A stretch of DNA of 64,000 bases from Brevibacillus dissolubilis (GTDB taxonomy: Bacteria > Bacillota > Bacilli > Brevibacillales > Brevibacillaceae): assembly GCF_006170445.1 (NCBI RefSeq), contig NZ_VCNA01000017.1, forward strand, positions 1 through 64,000, read 5' to 3'. Below are positions 48,388 to 57,545 of the stretch, piece after piece; within the stretch, counting starts at the first letter, position 1; each line of letters starts with the position of its first letter. Made by a program: the position numbers and the translations under genes. The notes under the pieces were generated by a model that did no database searches, had not been told where the DNA came from, and was given only the letters and a program-made list of their open reading frames with translations.

Positions 48388-49815
48388 CTATACAGAGGTC
48401 TTCACGCTCACTTCCCGCAACGCCTCGGCAAACCGTGACACACCCTCGTGGATCAGATGCTTTTCTGCCCGTCCGAATGTGAAGCGGACATACCCTTTCT
48501 GCGAGCCCAACACACTCCCCGGCACGAATACCACACCCCGCTTGATGGCCGCTTTGAGCAGCTGATTTTCATTAACCGGCTGCTTCAGTCGGCACCAGAG
48601 ATGGATACCACCCTCTGGGATCAAGAAATCCGCCTGATCAGGCAAAAAGTGCTGTAGAGATCGGACGAGCAAGTCGCGCTTGGCCATCAGCTCACCGCGG
48701 AGCATATCGATATGGGCAGTGAAATCATCGGATTGGAGGAAGGTATGGGCCACCCACTGAGGAAAGATGCTGTGTCCAAAATCAATCTGCTGCTTGGCAT
48801 CGGCCAGCCGCTCGATCACCATCTGCGGGCCGATCACCCAGCCGATCCGCAAGCCGGAAGCGGCGATTTTGGTCAGCGAGCTGATGTAGAGAACCGTCCC
48901 GTGACGATCCATTGACTTGAGAGTGGGGATGCGCTCACCGGTGAAGGATGTCAGACTATAAGGATCATCCTCAATCACAGGGATGCCGTACTCACTCGAC
49001 AGCTCCAAAATCCGCAGCCTCCGCTCACAGCTGAGCAGGGTGCCGGTCGGGTTCTGATAATTAGGATTGAGAAACACCATCTTGATCCGGTGCTGTCGGT
49101 GCAGAGCGGCGAGGTCTTCAGGATTCACTCCGTCCTTGTCAACAGGCAGGAGGAAGGTCCGCAAGCCAGCCGACTGAAAAAGCGGAAGCGAGTAGCAATA
49201 CGATGGATCTTCAATCGCGACAGCGTCCCCCGGTTGCAGCAGGCATTGGACGACCAGATGAATCGCCTGCTGGGCCCCGGATGTGATGAGGATGGAGCTT
49301 GGGCTTGCGTCGATGTCCTTGAGGGTTTTCACATGCGTAGCGATCGTCTCGCGCAACGGCAGATTTCCCTGTGGGTTCTCATAGCCCAAGTGCCACTCGA
49401 AATCCTGCTGTGCCATCGCCCGGCGAAAAAAGTCTTGGGGAAACAGATCAGCAGACAGCTCTCCGCTTGCCATGTCGATCAGATCATTATCCTGCGTCTC
49501 TTTGCGGATATGACGAAGCAGGGGCAGATTGGGCAAAAAAGAGCCGCGTTCTACCATCTGCCGCCAGTTGGGCACACGGGCGCGGGCGATTCCCCAGATA
49601 TCTGCACTGACACGGGTGCCGCTGCCTTGCTTGCGCTCGACGATTCCTGCGGCACGCAGCTCTTCATAGGCGGCGATCACGGTACTGCGGTTCACTTGCA
49701 TTTCTTTGGCGAGAATTCTCTCAGATGGCAGCAGACTCCCCGGTGGAAACTCTCCGTTGGAAATGCGCTGTTCGATCAATTCTGCCAGTTGTTTATAGAC
49801 AGGCTTTTCACTCAT
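48388..49815 (-). CDS. MocR/PdxR-type PLP-dependent transcription regulator
   Basis: 475 residues. A GntR winged helix at the N-terminus (ISNGEFPPGSLLPSERILAK, NRSTVIAAYEELRAAGIVER, GSGTRVS) is followed by an aminotransferase-I-type domain with PLP-lysine in SSLTKIAASGLRIGWV and NPNYQNPTG. Such regulators often control pyridoxal or amino-acid genes next to them; no such gene is evident here. It converges with the lipase gene. Confidence 0.94.
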   Translation of the reverse strand: MSEKPVYKQLAELIEQRISNGEFPPGSLLPSERILAKEMQVNRSTVIAAYEELRAAGIVERKQGSGTRVSADIWGIARARVPNWRQMVERGSFLPNLPLLRHIRKETQDNDLIDMASGELSADLFPQDFFRRAMAQQDFEWHLGYENPQGNLPLRETIATHVKTLKDIDASPSSILITSGAQQAIHLVVQCLLQPGDAVAIEDPSYCYSLPLFQSAGLRTFLLPVDKDGVNPEDLAALHRQHRIKMVFLNPNYQNPTGTLLSCERRLRILELSSEYGIPVIEDDPYSLTSFTGERIPTLKSMDRHGTVLYISSLTKIAASGLRIGWVIGPQMVIERLADAKQQIDFGHSIFPQWVAHTFLQSDDFTAHIDMLRGELMAKRDLLVRSLQHFLPDQADFLIPEGGIHLWCRLKQPVNENQLLKAAIKRGVVFVPGSVLGSQKGYVRFTFGRAEKHLIHEGVSRFAEALREVSVKTSV

Positions 49816-50000
49816 GAGCAGATCACAGCCTTGTATCGGGATTAGAGGTTACCCATCCATTATAGAGAAGTGGATGAGCAAAAAAAAGCCGAATTGGATG
49901 GTGTGTTTTTGCCCAAAGCAGGTATGATAGAGGAGTAGGGATAACAGAAGGCCGCGAATCGGCTACAGGCTAAATATATAGAAGAAAGAGTGAGGCTGAT

Positions 50001-50186
50001 ATGATTTATGTAGCACTCATTGTGATATTGACTCTCATCGGGGGCATCGCCACGTTCATGATCGGGCTTAATCCCAAGGAAGAAAACTATGGCAAGCGTA
50101 CTAAAAATAATATGGTTCGTCTGGTTGGTTTTTATGTAATAAGCGCAATCATCCTGCTCGTGATTTTTTCGTATTACGTTCTCTAA
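50001..50186 (+). CDS. Small membrane protein (61 aa)
   Basis: A 61-residue ORF with two hydrophobic helices (VALIVILTLIGGIATFMIGL and VGFYVISAIILLVIFSYYVL) joined by a polar loop (NPKEENYGKRTKNN). Ribosome site GAGTGAGG. No family recognised. A terminator follows. Confidence 0.75.
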   Translation: MIYVALIVILTLIGGIATFMIGLNPKEENYGKRTKNNMVRLVGFYVISAIILLVIFSYYVL

Positions 50187-50209
50187 CAGATTCATGCCAA
50201 TGGAAACAT

Positions 50210-50239
50210 GCCGTACCTGTTCGCGGGTACGGCTTTTTG
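50210..50239 (+). terminator. Terminator
   Basis: GCCGTACCTG / GGGTACGGC stem, five T. Confidence 0.88.
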
Positions 50240-50335
50240 CTGTCATAGCCAGAAGGGTTTTCCAGGTAAGAGCGGAATTTCTTCACATAACACAAAATAT
50301 CTACTCCAAAAAACAGACAGAAAGAAGGTCACCCT

Positions 50336-51130
50336 ATGAAAATCGTCTTAGCATCTGCCCGTTACCCACGTTCCTTACGGGAGGGGATCGACAACGCGGT
50401 CCGCCTCATCCGACAAGCAGGGGAGCAGCAGGGCGAGATCATCTGCTTTCCTGAAGGTTATCTCCCAGGTCTGAGAGGGCAGGGCTATGAGGTCGAGCCA
50501 TACGATCATCAGGCTCAAACAGAGGCTCTCGAAGAAATCCGGTCAGCCGCCCAACAATGTGGGATCGCCGTGATTATGGGCATGGAATGGCAGACCAGCC
50601 TTGGTATCCATGTGGGTTCCTTTGTGATCTCGGAAAAGGGCGAGGTCTTAGGCTTTCAGGCGAAAAATCAAATTGCTCCCGAGGAAGAGGCCTACTATGT
50701 TCCAGACGGCGTACGCCGAGTCTTCACCGTAAAGGACCTCACTTTTGGGATCACGATTTGCCACGAAGGCTGGCGTTATCCGGAGACGGTTCGATGGGCG
50801 GCGGTGAGAGGGGCGCAGATCGTGTTCCATCCGCAGATGACCGGATCCGATACAAGTGGGCCGACGCTGACCGAGTGGGGACATCCCGCTTCCCCGTATT
50901 ATGAAAAAGCGATGCTTTGCCGCAGTATTGAAAATCATATTTATTTTGCCAGTGTCAATTACGCGTTGAAATATCAGGATTCGGCAACCAGTCTGATTTC
51001 TCCTGAGGGGGAATGTATGGCCTATATGCCGTATGGGGAAGAAGGATTGCTGATATACGATATCGACCCGAGCCAAGCTACAGGGTTTTTGGCGAAGCGG
51101 TATAAGCCCGAGCTTTACCAAGAGGGTTAA
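50336..51130 (+). CDS. Carbon-nitrogen hydrolase (nitrilase family)
   Basis: 264 residues of the nitrilase fold. The catalytic triad is Glu in ICFPEGYLPG, Lys in FQAKNQIAPEEE and Cys in ITICHEGWRYPE. The usual acyltransferase-type substrate cannot be deduced. Site AAGAAGG. Convergent with the glucosidase gene. Confidence 0.93.
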   Translation: MKIVLASARYPRSLREGIDNAVRLIRQAGEQQGEIICFPEGYLPGLRGQGYEVEPYDHQAQTEALEEIRSAAQQCGIAVIMGMEWQTSLGIHVGSFVISEKGEVLGFQAKNQIAPEEEAYYVPDGVRRVFTVKDLTFGITICHEGWRYPETVRWAAVRGAQIVFHPQMTGSDTSGPTLTEWGHPASPYYEKAMLCRSIENHIYFASVNYALKYQDSATSLISPEGECMAYMPYGEEGLLIYDIDPSQATGFLAKRYKPELYQEG

Positions 51131-51145
51131 TCCCGACTGAAAATA

Positions 51146-51199
51146 AAAGAAGCCCGGCCAGCCTGATGATAATCACGAGGCAAAGGTAGGGCTTCTTCT
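51146..51199. terminator. Bidirectional terminator
   Basis: AAGAAGCCC / GGGCTTCTT stem with internal structure, between nitrilase and glucosidase genes. Confidence 0.75.
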
Positions 51200-51204
51200 G
51201 TTCA

Positions 51205-52884
51205 TTATTTCGTCAGATGATAAACGACCGACTCATAAGGACGAAGCTTTAGTGCTTCTCCTGCTGTGCCATTCTGTTCATAGTTGCTGATCAAGACCTG
51301 CTTGTTATACCCGGCATAATCGGCAAGCGAGATCGACACTTGATCCTTCGTGAAGTTGTTGATCACAAGCAGCTTCTCATCGCCCAAGGTGCGGGTGTAG
51401 ATGTAAGTCTTGTCATCAGCGATCCCTTCAACCAGATCATACGTGCCATAGACGGCCACCTCATGCTGCTTGCGGAGCTGGATTAGCTGCTGGTAGTAGC
51501 GGTAGATGGAGTTCGCGTCCTTACGCTGTGCTTCTGCGTTGATTTCGGTATAGTTCGGGTTGAGCTTGATCCACGGGATACCTGTGGTGAAGCCGGCGTT
51601 GGCGCTGTCGTCCCATTGCATGGGGGTACGGGCGTTGTCGCGGCCTTTGATGTAGATGCCCTTCATGATGTAATCCTCGTCCAAGTCGTCGATTTTTGCT
51701 TCGCGGTAGTAGTTGAGGATCTCGACATCACGGTAGTCATCGATGGAGGTGAACTGCACGTTGGTCATGCCAAGCTCTTGACCCTGATAGATGTAGGGCG
51801 TACCTTGCATCAGCATATAGAAGGTGGCAAGCATCTTGGCAGAGACCTCGTGGTATTCGGAGTCATCGGCGAAGCGGGAGACAGAGCGTGGCTGATCGTG
51901 GTTTTCCAGATAGAGCGCGTTCCAGCCATGACCCTCCAAGCCTTTTTGCCACTTGGAAAGCACGTCCTTGAGATCGGCCAGCTTCCATGGCTGTACGTCA
52001 AACTTTCCTTTTTCCGTATGATCGAGGTTCATATGCTCGAAGTGGAAGACCATGTTGAATTTCCCGATCTTTTCGTCAGCATAGGCAAAAGCATCTTTTG
52101 GCGAGACACCTGGAGTTTCGCCGACGGTCATGATGTCGTACTTGGAGAGAACTTCGTCTTTCATCTCTTGCAGGAAGTCTTGGATGCCCTCTACATTGAG
52201 ATGGCCGTCCCATGCAGCTACATAGCGCTTGTTGTCAGGGTTTGGCATGTCAGGGAATCCTGGAACCTTTTTGATGTGGGTGATCGCATCGACACGGAAG
52301 CCGTCGATCCCTTTGTCCAGCCACCATTTCATCATGTCATAGATGGCTTCGCGGACGGTCGGGTTCTCCCAGTTGAGGTCTGGCTGTTTGGCGGAGAAGA
52401 GATGCAGGAAGTACTCATCTGTTGCATCATCGTACTTCCAGGCGGAACCGCTGAAGATTGATTCCCAGTTGCTTGGCTCCTTGCCGCCTTTGCCAGGGCG
52501 CCAGATGTACCAGTCGCGTTTTGGATTGTCTTTGGAGGAGCGGGATTCGAGGAACCACGGATGCTCATCCGATGTATGGTTGGCGACAAGGTCCATGATC
52601 AGCTTCATGCCACGCCCGTGAACCTCAGCGAGCAGCTCTTCCCAATCAGCCATGGTGCCGAATTCATCCATGATGTCGCAATAATCGCTGATATCGTAAC
52701 CGTTGTCATCATTGGGGGATTTGTAGACCGGACAGATCCAGATGACGTCGATGCCCAGTTCTTTGATGTAATCCAGCTTCGAGATGAGACCGCGCAGATC
52801 GCCGATCCCGTCGCCGTTGCTATCCATAAAACTGCGTGGATAGACTTGATATACGACACTTTCTTTCCACCATTTCTTATCCAT
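51205..52884 (-). CDS. malL: Oligo-1,6-glucosidase / alpha-glucosidase (GH13)
   Basis: 559 residues from the ATG with AAGGAGAAA; a longer frame from 52926 lacks a site. (Beta/alpha)8 barrel with GH13 regions: DLVANHTSDEHPWF, nucleophile GFRVDAIT, acid/base Glu in MTVGETPGVS, and ENHDQPRS. The GETPGVS around the catalytic acid fits the oligo-1,6-glucosidase group. Cytosolic hydrolysis of isomaltose-type oligosaccharides. No transporter or regulator is adjacent. The exact substrate specificity is not certain, so the symbol is tentative. Confidence 0.93.
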   Translation of the reverse strand: MDKKWWKESVVYQVYPRSFMDSNGDGIGDLRGLISKLDYIKELGIDVIWICPVYKSPNDDNGYDISDYCDIMDEFGTMADWEELLAEVHGRGMKLIMDLVANHTSDEHPWFLESRSSKDNPKRDWYIWRPGKGGKEPSNWESIFSGSAWKYDDATDEYFLHLFSAKQPDLNWENPTVREAIYDMMKWWLDKGIDGFRVDAITHIKKVPGFPDMPNPDNKRYVAAWDGHLNVEGIQDFLQEMKDEVLSKYDIMTVGETPGVSPKDAFAYADEKIGKFNMVFHFEHMNLDHTEKGKFDVQPWKLADLKDVLSKWQKGLEGHGWNALYLENHDQPRSVSRFADDSEYHEVSAKMLATFYMLMQGTPYIYQGQELGMTNVQFTSIDDYRDVEILNYYREAKIDDLDEDYIMKGIYIKGRDNARTPMQWDDSANAGFTTGIPWIKLNPNYTEINAEAQRKDANSIYRYYQQLIQLRKQHEVAVYGTYDLVEGIADDKTYIYTRTLGDEKLLVINNFTKDQVSISLADYAGYNKQVLISNYEQNGTAGEALKLRPYESVVYHLTK

Positions 52885-53079
52885 TAGACAGTTTCTCCTT
52901 ATATGTACCTTAGTATGATCGTTCACTAATCCTTATTATAAAGGTTTTTTCTATAGAATGCCCGAGGCAAAAGAAGTTTAGCGGCTATCCGAGTGATGGT
53001 TATTTCCTTCCAATCCTGCACATGTTACTATGAGAAAATCCCCAAAAATCATCAAGGCAAGAAAGGAGGTTCTGACATC

Positions 53080-53742
53080 ATGAGATTTAGCTTCACCCGC
53101 TTGCTGTTATGTTTGGTAATCGGTGCTGGTATCGGTACCCTGCTCGCACAGTTTCATGTTCAAATGGACTCGATCTATATGTTTATCGGGCTTTTTGCCG
53201 TGATTTTTCTGGCTTTCTATGGCTATACCTACTATAGGCTCTACAACACGAAGGATCTCAAGTGGGTAGACAAGTATATCCGGGACAACTTGAATAATCC
53301 TTACTATGCCTATCTGCATCATTATGTAGAGGGTGATTTGTCACGTGCAGAAGAGAGTATCCGCAAGCTCAAGCCAGGCCTCAAAAACGACCTGATCCGT
53401 GATCTGGGACTGATCGCGATCTATATGGAAACCAAAAGGTATGAAGAAGCAAGACGATTATCCGAACAATTGAGTGTACCGGATGCCCGCCATTATTCAT
53501 TGGGCCTTATTGCTTTGGTCCATAAAGACTGGGACGAGTATGCCTTTCACCGTGAGCAGCTCAAGGACAAGCGCTTTCGGCAGATTTTTGAGACGGAAGA
53601 GGCTTTTCACCGCGGAGATCTGAAAAAAGCAAAAGAAACCGCTGACCGCCTTTTGGCCCAATCAGGCGGCATTACAAGGTATTTATTGGTAAAAGGAATC
53701 GAGCGGAGCGAGAATGATCCTGACCGAACCTTTTATTTTTAA
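53080..53742 (+). CDS. Two-helix membrane protein with TPR-like cytosolic part
   Basis: 220 residues from the ATG after AAAGGAGG. Two N-terminal membrane helices (LLLCLVIGAGIGTLLAQF and YMFIGLFAVIFLAFYGY) are followed by alternating amphipathic helices (AREEARRLSEQLSVPDARHY-like repeats) of a TPR-like domain. Unknown function. A terminator hairpin follows at 53745. Confidence 0.75.
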   Translation: MRFSFTRLLLCLVIGAGIGTLLAQFHVQMDSIYMFIGLFAVIFLAFYGYTYYRLYNTKDLKWVDKYIRDNLNNPYYAYLHHYVEGDLSRAEESIRKLKPGLKNDLIRDLGLIAIYMETKRYEEARRLSEQLSVPDARHYSLGLIALVHKDWDEYAFHREQLKDKRFRQIFETEEAFHRGDLKKAKETADRLLAQSGGITRYLLVKGIERSENDPDRTFYF

Positions 53743-54249
53743 ACGATGCCAATGTTTGGAATGTATATTCCTTGCATTGGCATTTTGTTTTGTTTTTTAA
53801 TATCAGAACCATCCTACTGAATTGAATGATCGTTCAACTAACCTCCAGAGGCAAAATGCGAGTGGAAATGTTACTGCAAACGGAAATCGTCCGTCAACTC
53901 CAATCAGCGCCGCGTCAGAATCTATTTACATGTATATCGATTTTGACAAATGATTTCCGGGGAAAACAAAAAGGGCGTTTATCTGCATCGAAATCTTTTT
54001 ACAAACGAAATAATTCCTTTTCCTATCAATTGGTATAAAAAGCTCAACAATCAAATAATTTTGTTGTGTAAATATTTTTTAAAATTTATGAAGGAAGTCA
54101 GAAAAGTTTGTAGAATAGTATTAACAATAGGAATTATAATAGTATTTATTGGATTCATACTTTTTTAGAATGCCAGTCATTACTATTGTGTTTCCTCATA
54201 TTCTCAGAGGGTAGTTTTCTATCCATATAAAAAGAAAGGGTGGTTTTCA
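53743..54249 (+). other. AT-rich intergenic region (507 nt)
   Basis: 53745-53796 holds a terminator-like hairpin (ATGCCAATG / CATTGGCAT). The rest is AT-rich with only short, poorly supported frames; a 26-codon hydrophobic frame ending at 54168 has no ribosome site. The InhA-like gene starts after AAAGGGTGG. No promoter can be called with confidence. Confidence 0.5.
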
Positions 54250-56502
54250 GTGAAGATGAACAAATCGATCGCTGCTCTGCTTTCTACTTCTTTCCTTGTA
54301 GGGGCAATGGTAAGCGTTCCAGTTACCACATCTGCTAAAACCGATGAACACAAGCATCAGCACTCTGTTGATCTGGCAACAGTGAACACAGAGCGTCTCA
54401 TCAAAGCGCTCAAAGCAAAAGGCGTGATCCCAGAAGGCGCAACTCAAGAAGAAATCGACGAGATGGTAGCTGAATTCCTCAGCGATCGCCAAGTTCCACA
54501 CGGTCTTGACGAATCCACTGAATTCGGTAAAAAGCTTGCGAAAAACCAAGCAATCGTCCAATCCAAAGCAGTAAAAAACATCAACAACGCTAAAGAAGGT
54601 CAACTCGAAGCGAAATTCCGCAATGTTCACAAAGATAACATCGTAATCGCGCTCGTTGAGTACCAAGACCAAAAACACAACCAACTCCCAGTTGTGCGTG
54701 ATTCCATCTGGCTTGAAGACTTCAATGCAGAACACTATGACAGCATGCTGTTCAGCCCATACGGCTACCGCACTCCAGACGGTGTAGCCATGACTACTAT
54801 GGCTCAATACTACTTCGAGCAATCCGGTGGTACTTGGACTGTTGACGGTACAGTTGTTCCTTGGACACTTGCTAAAAACAACAAAGCTTACTACGGTAAG
54901 AACGATGAGAACGGCAATGACCCGGCTCCACGTGAACTCGTTGTTGAAACTCTTGAAGGCGTAGGTAAATCCATCGCTGGTAAAGAAGATCTCTACGACC
55001 AACGTGACCCATACGATATCGATGGCGACGGCAATGTAATGGAAGCAGACGGCATGCTCGACAACCTGATGCTCGTACACGCTGGCGTGGGTGAAGAGAC
55101 AGGGGAAGACGATGATGCGATCTGGTCCCACCGTTGGACTCTCCGCCGTCCGACTGCAATCCCTGGCACTACCCTCAAAGCATACGACTACATGATCCAA
55201 CCTGAAGACGGTGCACCAGGCGTATTCGCGCATGAGTACGGTCACAACCTGGGTCTCCCAGACCTCTACGATACTTCCCGTAACGGTCATGACTCCCCAG
55301 TAGGTGCTTGGTCCCTCATGTCCTCTGGTTCCCACACAGGTAAAGTGTTCCAAACTGCACCAACCGGCTTCGATCCTTGGTCCAAAATGTGGCTCCAAGA
55401 AACTTACGGTGGTAAATGGATCTCCCCAACTGTGATCAATCACGAAGACCTCGATAACAAGAAGAAAACGGTAAAAATCAACGAAGCAATCTCCAGCAAG
55501 CCAGATGGCAAATTGATCAAAATCGATATGCCAGAAGTAGAAAAACTGCCACCAACTAAACCTTTCGAAGGCAGCTTCTCTTACTTCTCTGACGAAGGTG
55601 ACAACCTCGACACCCGTATGACTTCCCAAGAAATCGATCTGACTGGTGCAAAAACAGCGACCCTCGCATTTGACACCTACCGTCAAATCGAAACAGGTTA
55701 TGACTACCTCTACATCAATGTCATCGACGCTTCTGGCAAAAAGCACGAAGTGAAAGTTTGGGATGACTCCACTGATGGCGATTGGGTAAATGAAGAAATC
55801 GATCTTTCCGCATATGTTGGCGGTAAAATCAAAGTTGAATTCAACTACGTAACAGACGGCGGTCTTGCTCTGCAAGCATTCTACGTAGACAACATCACCG
55901 TTACTGCTGATGGCAAAACCGTATTCTCTGACGATGCAGAAGGCGAGAAAAAATTTGAACTCGACGGTTTCATCCACTTCGATGGCAAAGGTAAATTCTT
56001 CCCTGCATACTACCTCGTTGAGCTCCGTTCCCAAAACGGCGTAGACGCTGGTCTCAAATACTTCCGCCGCAGCGACACTTGGTTCACTTACGATCCAGGC
56101 GTACTGGTATGGTACTACGATGGCCGTTTCGGTAAAACGCAAGACAACAACACCTCTAACCACCCAGGTTTCGGTATGCTTGGTGTAGTTGACTCCCACC
56201 AACGTGTACACTACTGGAACAATGAAGACGGCAATGCAGAGAAAATCGCTGACTCCCGTTACCAAGTTCTTGACGCAGCATTTGGCTTCAACAAAACTTC
56301 CGGTATCGAACTCGACTACATCTTCGGTACAATGAACTACCCAGCACTCCCTGGCGTAGACACCTTCTACGATGGCAACGACTACACCATGCCAGAAGTA
56401 CCTGAGATCGGTAAAGTTCTCCCTGAAGTTGGTCTCCAAATCAAAGTAAAAGGTATCTCTAACGACTTCACCCGTGCAGTTGTTGAGCTGTCCAAAAAAT
56501 AA
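54250..56502 (+). CDS. inhA: Immune inhibitor A-type M6 metalloprotease, copy 1
   Basis: 750 residues from a GTG 6 nt after AAAGGGTGG; an internal ATG at 54256 is possible. A signal peptide (KMNKSIAALLSTSFLVGAMV to about TSA) is followed by a charged propeptide (EHKHQHSVDLATVNTERLIK) and the catalytic domain with zinc site HEYGHNLGLPD (first His about residue 328). The C-terminal two thirds contain beta-domains (DGGLALQAFYVDNITV). M6 proteases cleave host antimicrobial proteins and matrix in insect-pathogenic Bacillus; a secreted role is clear, the target is not. Confidence 0.95.
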   Translation: MKMNKSIAALLSTSFLVGAMVSVPVTTSAKTDEHKHQHSVDLATVNTERLIKALKAKGVIPEGATQEEIDEMVAEFLSDRQVPHGLDESTEFGKKLAKNQAIVQSKAVKNINNAKEGQLEAKFRNVHKDNIVIALVEYQDQKHNQLPVVRDSIWLEDFNAEHYDSMLFSPYGYRTPDGVAMTTMAQYYFEQSGGTWTVDGTVVPWTLAKNNKAYYGKNDENGNDPAPRELVVETLEGVGKSIAGKEDLYDQRDPYDIDGDGNVMEADGMLDNLMLVHAGVGEETGEDDDAIWSHRWTLRRPTAIPGTTLKAYDYMIQPEDGAPGVFAHEYGHNLGLPDLYDTSRNGHDSPVGAWSLMSSGSHTGKVFQTAPTGFDPWSKMWLQETYGGKWISPTVINHEDLDNKKKTVKINEAISSKPDGKLIKIDMPEVEKLPPTKPFEGSFSYFSDEGDNLDTRMTSQEIDLTGAKTATLAFDTYRQIETGYDYLYINVIDASGKKHEVKVWDDSTDGDWVNEEIDLSAYVGGKIKVEFNYVTDGGLALQAFYVDNITVTADGKTVFSDDAEGEKKFELDGFIHFDGKGKFFPAYYLVELRSQNGVDAGLKYFRRSDTWFTYDPGVLVWYYDGRFGKTQDNNTSNHPGFGMLGVVDSHQRVHYWNNEDGNAEKIADSRYQVLDAAFGFNKTSGIELDYIFGTMNYPALPGVDTFYDGNDYTMPEVPEIGKVLPEVGLQIKVKGISNDFTRAVVELSKK

Positions 56503-56515
56503 GTCCCGCACCAAC

Positions 56516-56553
56516 AAAAAGAAGCCCTGAGGAAATCCTTAGGGCTTCTTTTC
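56516..56553. terminator. Bidirectional terminator
   Basis: AAAAAGAAGCCCT / AGGGCTTCTTTT with loop GAGGAAATCCTT, between inhA and the GPx gene. Confidence 0.92.
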
Positions 56554-56580
56554 CGTGTACGGCTATAGATAGTAGAAAGA

Positions 56581-57063
56581 CTATGCCAGCGCTGCTTCGA
56601 TCGCCTGAGTCAGTTCTTGGCTGGTCGGCTCTACACGGCTGTTGAAGCGGCCTGCGATGGAGCCGTCCTTGCTGATCAGGAATTTCTCGAAGTTCCATGC
56701 TACATCGCCTGCAGGCTCAGCGTGGGTAGTCAGGAATTGGTACAGAGGGTGCTTGCCGTCGCCCTTGATCTCCACCTTGTCGAACAGATCGAAGGTGACA
56801 CCGAAGTTGCGGGAGCAGAAGGTCTGGATCTCTTCGATGCTGCCTGGCTCTTGACCGCCGAAGTCGTTGCACGGAAAGCCGAGGACACGCAGACCCTTGT
56901 CGCGGTATTTTTGGTTAAGCTCTTCAAGTCCTTTGTATTGCGGAGTGAAGCCGCACTCGGAAGCGAGGTTGACGATCAGGAGGACTTGTCCTTGGTAAGC
57001 GGCGAGGGTCTTCTGTTCTCCGCCGGCGGTAGTGACTGTGATGTCGTAAATGGATTGGCTCAT
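56581..57063 (-). CDS. Glutathione-peroxidase-like thiol peroxidase
   Basis: 160 residues (Cys form) with peroxidatic Cys in NLASECGFTPQY, resolving region FPCNDFGGQEPGS and WNFEKFLISKDG. Thiol peroxidases of this type in Firmicutes use thioredoxin rather than glutathione. Cytosolic; its neighbours are secreted proteases, but no operon link is seen. Confidence 0.94.
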   Translation of the reverse strand: MSQSIYDITVTTAGGEQKTLAAYQGQVLLIVNLASECGFTPQYKGLEELNQKYRDKGLRVLGFPCNDFGGQEPGSIEEIQTFCSRNFGVTFDLFDKVEIKGDGKHPLYQFLTTHAEPAGDVAWNFEKFLISKDGSIAGRFNSRVEPTSQELTQAIEAALA

Positions 57064-57194
57064 GGATCAAAACAGCTCCTTTGTCATGATAAATACAGGT
57101 TTTACCTCCCCATAGGATACAATTGCACAACCGCGTGAGCAAGGCGGGGAAGTGAAAAAATTGGTTTTTTTTGTCGGATTTTTGTGGTAAACTA

Positions 57195-57330
57195 AGTAGT
57201 GCTTAAGGAAAGAAAAGGCCACAGGTGCGGTAACACCCGTGACCTTATACAATAGACGTTCCCATCGAGGACGGCTTGTACTTGCAGGAATGACCGCCAA
57301 ATTACTCAGTTGAGTCCGGCGGTCATTTTC
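57195..57330 (+). ncRNA. Candidate antisense antitoxin RNA
   Basis: On the plus strand a region with the hairpin GGCCACAGGTG/CACCCGTGACC (57219-57245) ends at a terminator-like stem AATGACCGCC / GGCGGTCATT. That stem overlaps the 3' end of the convergent holin-like toxin gene. Arrangement and overlap match the type I toxin-antitoxin pattern of txpA/ratA. The 5' end (about 57195) is estimated. Confidence 0.5.
57289..57327. terminator. Shared terminator of toxin and antisense RNA
   Basis: Stem AATGACCGCC(A) / (C)GGCGGTCATT with a 19-nt loop. On the minus strand it follows the toxin stop; on the plus strand it ends the antisense RNA. Confidence 0.6.
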
Positions 57331-57409
57331 GTTTTGAAGAGGCGGTTAACAGGGCGATAATCAATGTGCCGAACGTCAGCATCAACGACAAGCTTTCGTA
57401 TACTGACAT
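57323..57409 (-). CDS. Putative holin-like toxin (28 aa)
   Basis: A 28-residue peptide (MSVYESLSLMLTFGTLIIAL plus LTASSKRK) with one hydrophobic helix and a basic tail, in the pattern VYE(S/T)LSLMLxFGTLIIALLTxSxxKK of the small holin-like toxin family. Ribosome site AAGGGGG precedes the ATG. A complementary RNA gene overlaps its 3' end, so it is most likely the toxin of a type I system. Confidence 0.75.
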   Translation of the reverse strand: MSVYESLSLMLTFGTLIIALLTASSKRK

Positions 57410-57545
57410 GACCCCACCCCCTTCCCTTAGGGAATCCACAAAGCTGTAAACAGCCGGTTCTCGTGGGAAGCGAATACTGTATCTGGTAAATATTATATCA
57501 CGGTCTTTGCCAATATTGAATCAAAATGTGTTTTTGTCACAATTG

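Noticed and set aside
52916-53840. Similar motifs ATGATCGTTCACTAA (52917) and ATGATCGTTCAACTAA (53827) as a shared operator
   Set aside because: Only two occurrences, with imperfect dyad symmetry and different positions relative to genes; chance is likely.
54247-56517. A 756-codon open frame on the minus strand opposite inhA copy 1, and a similar 881-codon frame at 61137-63782
   Set aside because: Mirror frames of highly biased InhA-like genes; no start site, and implausible amino-acid composition.
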